The notes beneath the pieces were generated by a model. It was not told where the DNA came from. It did not search any database and was given only the letters and a program-made list of their open reading frames with translations. From contig JAKLMB010000015.1 in the NCBI GenBank assembly GCA_022813625.1, positions 806,001 through 870,000 of the forward strand: 64,000 nucleotides of DNA, in the 5' to 3' direction. Below are positions 60,451-64,000 of this stretch, piece by piece (the first letter of the stretch is position 1; every line of letters starts with the position of its first letter). Position numbers and translations under genes: made by a program. Origin of the DNA: Aaosphaeria pasadenensis (Eukaryota > Ascomycota > Dothideomycetes > Pleosporales).

Positions 60451-62107
60451 ATGAAGTTCCCTAGCACTTTGGTAGGCCTCGCCGCTGTGGTTGCTGCCCA
60501 CGGCGACCACGACCATCAAGAGGTTTTCGAAGGCCCTCACAACGGCCTGTGGTACAACACATTGCCCGGTGACGGTGGCACTCAAGTATGTAAACACTTC
60601 GTTATATGAGGTTGTTGAATGAAAGCCATTGACATAAGTGTAGGCCGATGCCGTCTTCTCTGGAATCTCTACCTTCGGTCGCATCCCGTACAGCCCGTGC
60701 CTTTCCTCCCACGCCGCTGACTACGACATTGCTTTCCTTGGTATGTTCTCCAGTTTGATCCAGTTTCCTCGATGATGTTGGTGCTAACAGTATGATTCTA
60801 GGTGCTCCCTTCGACACTGGAACTTCTTACCGTCCCGGAGCTCGTTTCGGTCCTAGCGGTATCAGACAAGGTTCTCGCCGTCTCAATCTCTAGTACGTTT
60901 ACACTCAAGACCCCATGCTTATTATTTGCTCTTTGTGGGTCCAAAGGCTCACGAAGGGTTGGATTTAGTGGCGGATACAACGTTCCTTTGGCTGCGAACC
61001 CTTTCAACTCATGGGCCAAGGTCATTGACTGCGGTGACATCCCAGTTACCTCGTAAGTTGGTGCAAGAGCTTCAAACTAGGAAGATCAATGCTAAACAAT
61101 AACTCAGATACGACAATGCCTACGCTCTGCAGCAGATCGAGGAGGGTCACAACTTGGTTCTCTCCCGCAAGCCTCACACCCATGCGAACCAGCCTGGTCC
61201 TTCCAAGAAGGGCAGGACTCTCCCTCGTGTCATCACTCTCGGAGGGTAAGCAAAATCAACTAGCTCCAGTATCGCGTCACTCATACTAATTGATATGTAG
61301 TGACCACACTATTACTCTCCCATTGTTGAGGTCGATCAACCGTGAGTACGGCCCAGTCACCGTCATTCACTTCGACAGCCATCTGTAAGTACAAACATCT
61401 ACACTTGACTCATATTGGACGCATTGTTAATCCCATGTTAGCGACACCTGGAAGCCCAAGGTCTTCGGTGGATCTCCTTCCGAGCAGGCCAGTATCAACC
61501 ACGGTACCTACTTCTTCCACGCCGCACAGGAGGGACTCCTTGCCAACGACACCAACATCCACGCCGGTATCCGCACGACACTGTCTGGACCCTCCGACTA
61601 CGAGAACGACGGATACTGCGGTTTCTCCATCGTTGAGGCTAGGGAGATTGACAAGATTGGCATTGACGGCATCATCAAGAAGATCAAGGAGCGTGTCGGC
61701 ACCACCAACCCCGTCTACCTCAGTATCGATATCGACACTCTTGACCCAGCTTGTAGGTTACATATCTACTATATTCATGTGCATTGACTAACGGGATGAT
61801 GACAGTCGCCCCTGCTACCGGTACCCCCGAGACTGGTGGATGGACCACCCGTGAGCTCCGCACCATCATCCGTGGTCTTGAGGGTGTTAACCTCATCGCT
61901 GCCGATATTGTCGAGGTCGCTCCTGCCTACGACACCAACGCCGAGTTGACCACCATGGCCGCTGCTGTAAGTTTTCATAGCTCCATACATGTATTCGCAA
62001 GAAACTAATTCGTGAAACAGGATGTCTTGTACGAGGTCATGACCCTCATGGTCAAGAAGGGACCCCTCAGCCTCATGGAGAAGGGCGAGACCCTCGAGCT
62101 CAAGTAG
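60451..62107 (+). CDS. Agmatinase-like ureohydrolase with signal peptide
   Basis: Ureohydrolases use two Mn ions to release urea from guanidino compounds; agmatinase makes putrescine. Nine exons are inferred: join(60451..60585, 60644..60740, 60802..60892, 60969..61052, 61108..61245, 61301..61384, 61442..61752, 61806..61966, 62021..62107), 395 residues. All eight introns are 53-76 bp. Metal ligands are complete: GGDH184T, the block HFD207SH209LD211TW and SID306ID308TLDPAFAPATGTPETGG. Several lie next to exon joins, which confirms the splicing. GAPFDTGTSYRPGARFGP marks the agmatinase branch. The N-terminus MKFPSTLVGLAAVVAAHGDH is a short signal peptide followed by a His-rich stretch, so entry into the secretory pathway is inferred. 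The exact substrate is not proven by the sequence. Confidence 0.93.
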
Positions 62108-62791
62108 ACCTTTGAGAAGAAGCAGTATACCCAAGTATCGTAGAGATCTGTGAGGGGGTAGCACGAAGAGATTTGAGGAGTTACGAGGAAAAGCATGAGT
62201 GGCGTAGTGAACATTTAGATGCATCATATCATGTATCAGTTGGAATGATTTAGAATGATGCGCTTGTACGGTGGATCTATCAATGAATTAGCAATGACAA
62301 TGTAAATTGAACGATGAACAAGATGTGCCCTAACATGTCGTATCAGATCAAATCAGATCAGATCATAAAGTGATGAAACTTTATTAGCCAGACCAGGCCA
62401 GGCCAGATGAGACCAGAGAACTACATCTAGAAATCTGGCACCAAGTGTTTTGGTTGTCATTTGATGCGCTGACTGATACGAGATGGAACAGGTGATGGTA
62501 GAAAATACATTCTAGAAGTGAGCAGGGAACCAGGTTGCAGCAAATCGGGATCGGAGCTACCTAAATAGGCATCGGAGTGTTGGCCAATCAGCGACAGGCA
62601 TTGGTAATCCGCTTGTACGGGTTTCTCCGTTCCAGAGCCATATGACATCGACATTAGCACCGCAGGCGAACACAGATACACTTCAACATTCTCACTCAAC
62701 TACTCACCATCACTACTCACCTACACTTGCCCTTTTACACGCCTAAGAACGTCTTCACCCTTAACAACAGTTCATTTTGAGATCTTACATC
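62108..62791. other. Intergenic, ISA1 upstream region
   Basis: The region contains short tandem words, AGATCA/AATCAG at 62345-62366 and CCAGGCCAGG at 62391-62412. A CCAAT box (GGCCAATCA, 62582-62590) lies about 200 bp upstream of the ISA1 start. No gene is supported. Confidence 0.55.
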
Positions 62792-63586
62792 ATGGCCTTG
62801 CCTCGGACAGCGGGGGCGTTCAGCGCCATGTCCACCTCCGCTTTTAACAGATTTGCCGCCTCAACCTCCTCCGCCGCACGAAACTGTCCAAAATGCTCAC
62901 GAGCCTTCTCATCATTCACACCATACCGACAGTCCTCCAAGCGTCAACTACAGACAGCGACTGCATACCGGCCTTCGTCGTTGGGTCTGGAGCCGCCGCC
63001 ACGGAATTTTGGGGTGCCGAACACGTCGATAGCGGGCGGAATACCCGAGGTCCGCAATTCAATGCCATCACAATCGTCGCAAGAGCAACGAGATATTCCT
63101 ACGTGGAACCAATACAAGAGCACCAAAATCTCGGAAGGCGAGGCTCAGAAATCCCAACCGCAACAGCCAGCCAAGCCTCTCAGGCCGCGCAGATACAAAT
63201 TCGGCCCACGCAAAGCGACCATCACCCTCTCTCCATCCGCCGTTTCACATCTTAGAGAGCTATTGAATCAACCAGAACCAAAGTTGATAAGAATCGGCAC
63301 CAAGGCCAAAGGTTGCTCAGGATTGGCGTATCACTTGGAGTACGTGGACAAGCCATCTAAGTTGGATGAACAAGTGGATCAGGATGGCGTCAAGGTCCTC
63401 ATCGACAACAAGGCCCTTCTGAATATTATTGGCAGTGAAATGGATTGGCTTGAGGACAAGCTTAATCAGAGATTTGTCTTCAAGAACCCCAATATGAGTG
63501 AGTCATCTTCAAATCATACACTTTACAAAACTAACAAATAAACAGCGGAACAATGCGGATGTGGAGAGTCGTTCAGTGTCGGATAA
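62792..63586 (+). CDS. ISA1: ISA1-type iron-sulfur cluster assembly protein, mitochondrial
   Basis: A-type ISC proteins work late in mitochondrial Fe-S assembly, maturing [4Fe-4S] proteins. The model join(62792..63497, 63546..63586) gives 248 residues. The 48-bp intron joins NPNM to TEQCGCGESFSVG, so the last 41-nt exon supplies two of the three essential cysteines. The conserved domain spans about residues 140-248, with GCSGLAY (C175) and CGCGES (C239, C241). FVFKNPNM and LIDNKALLNIIGSEMDW match ISCA1/ISA1 rather than ISA2. The first 135 residues are Ser/Arg/Pro-rich with an acid-poor start (MALPRTAGAFSAMSTSAFNR), consistent with a presequence and a long linker. The start at 62792 is the first ATG in frame. 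Confidence 0.95.
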
Positions 63587-63709
63587 TTACAATACTGATC
63601 ACTCGAAACTTTCTTTCTCATTCTTCTAATCATATTTCTCTGGCTTGTCCGATGCATCTCCGGCTAAGGCATTTGAGGATTACAAATCCACATTCGATGA
63701 CCGTTGGGA

Positions 63710-64000
63710 TCAAAACTTTCCAGGAGTAAAGTCAAGAACCCGAACATTCTGTACTACGGCGCCAACACTCCTTACAAAGGCCAGGTGGGCAGGATCTTTG
63801 TTCAAATAATATTCGCGATCCTCCTCGTTGTCAAACTCGGCGACGAAGCCATGACTCAAACCACCCTATACATTTTTAGATCGGGACACATTTTTATAGA
63901 AATATTGGTGGTAATTACTGCATGCCCTTCAGGACTATTATTTCTCCCACCAACGAGCGACTTCACATATGGTTGTTGAGTCGTTGGGTGGATGCACTGC
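63710..64000 (-). CDS. Dabb-domain (stress-responsive alpha/beta barrel) protein, 5' truncated
   Basis: Two minus-strand exons are visible, 63920 to the window edge and 63710-63865, with a 54-bp intron (63866-63919; GTAATT donor, TATAG acceptor). Joined, they read QPYVKSLVGGRNNSPEGHA and then GGLSHGFVAEFDNEEDREYY followed by HLAFVRSV and VLDFTPGKF. This is the C-terminal two thirds of a Dabb domain: the KSL.GG.NNSPEG loop, the HGF..EF strand, and the final V.V.DF strand. Dabb proteins are small dimeric ferredoxin-like barrels; most fungal members have unproven roles. The N-terminal strand and start codon lie beyond the right edge. The tail is only a few residues longer than the domain. Confidence 0.85.

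Noticed and set aside
13698..63586. NFU1, ISA1 and the Fe-S enzyme xanthine dehydrogenase as an Fe-S gene cluster
   Set aside because: NFU1 and ISA1 are about 48 kb apart with many unrelated genes between them. Proximity is probably coincidental.

Overview
The window is nuclear DNA of a filamentous ascomycete (Pezizomycotina, most likely Dothideomycetes by inference). The genes are interrupted by short GT-AG introns, almost all 47-76 bp, with CTAAC/CTGAC-like branch points. Gene families include UVDE-type UV endonuclease, Mug190-type SMP-C2 protein, a Zn2Cys6 regulator and a fungal-style xanthine dehydrogenase. Coding regions are single-copy looking and no intact transposon was recognised. 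All splice models here were worked out by hand from reading frame, splice sites and family expectation.

Layout from the left: the 3' part of a three-KH RNA-binding protein; xanthine dehydrogenase (hxA type) convergent with hydroxymethylglutaryl-CoA lyase; a minus-strand run of two tandem paralogues of unknown function and a MYND zinc-finger protein; the mitochondrial Fe-S scaffold NFU1; a coiled-coil protein; a gene-poor 4.7 kb; UV damage endonuclease; a gene-poor 3.7 kb; a Zn2Cys6 transcription factor with about 6 kb of gene-free DNA upstream; a 67-residue protein; an unrecognised multi-exon gene; a Mug190-like lipid-transfer/tether protein divergent from N-acetylglucosamine-6-phosphate deacetylase; a secreted beta-helix (GH28-like) protein; tRNA-Ala(AGC); a six-exon orphan gene; a possible SDR relic; a MATE transporter; a nine-exon agmatinase-like ureohydrolase with a signal peptide; the mitochondrial Fe-S protein ISA1; and, cut by the right edge, a Dabb-domain gene on the minus strand.

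There is no biosynthetic cluster. Nitrogen and carbon salvage functions (purine hydroxylation, agmatine/guanidino hydrolysis, GlcNAc-6-P deacetylation, leucine/ketone-body catabolism) lie among housekeeping mitochondrial Fe-S assembly genes (NFU1, ISA1). The least explained parts are the tandem paralogue pair with a duplicated upstream motif, the orphan genes near 37.2-38.6 kb and 52.5-54.5 kb, and the 67-residue cysteine-containing protein. I found no convincing wholly new system.
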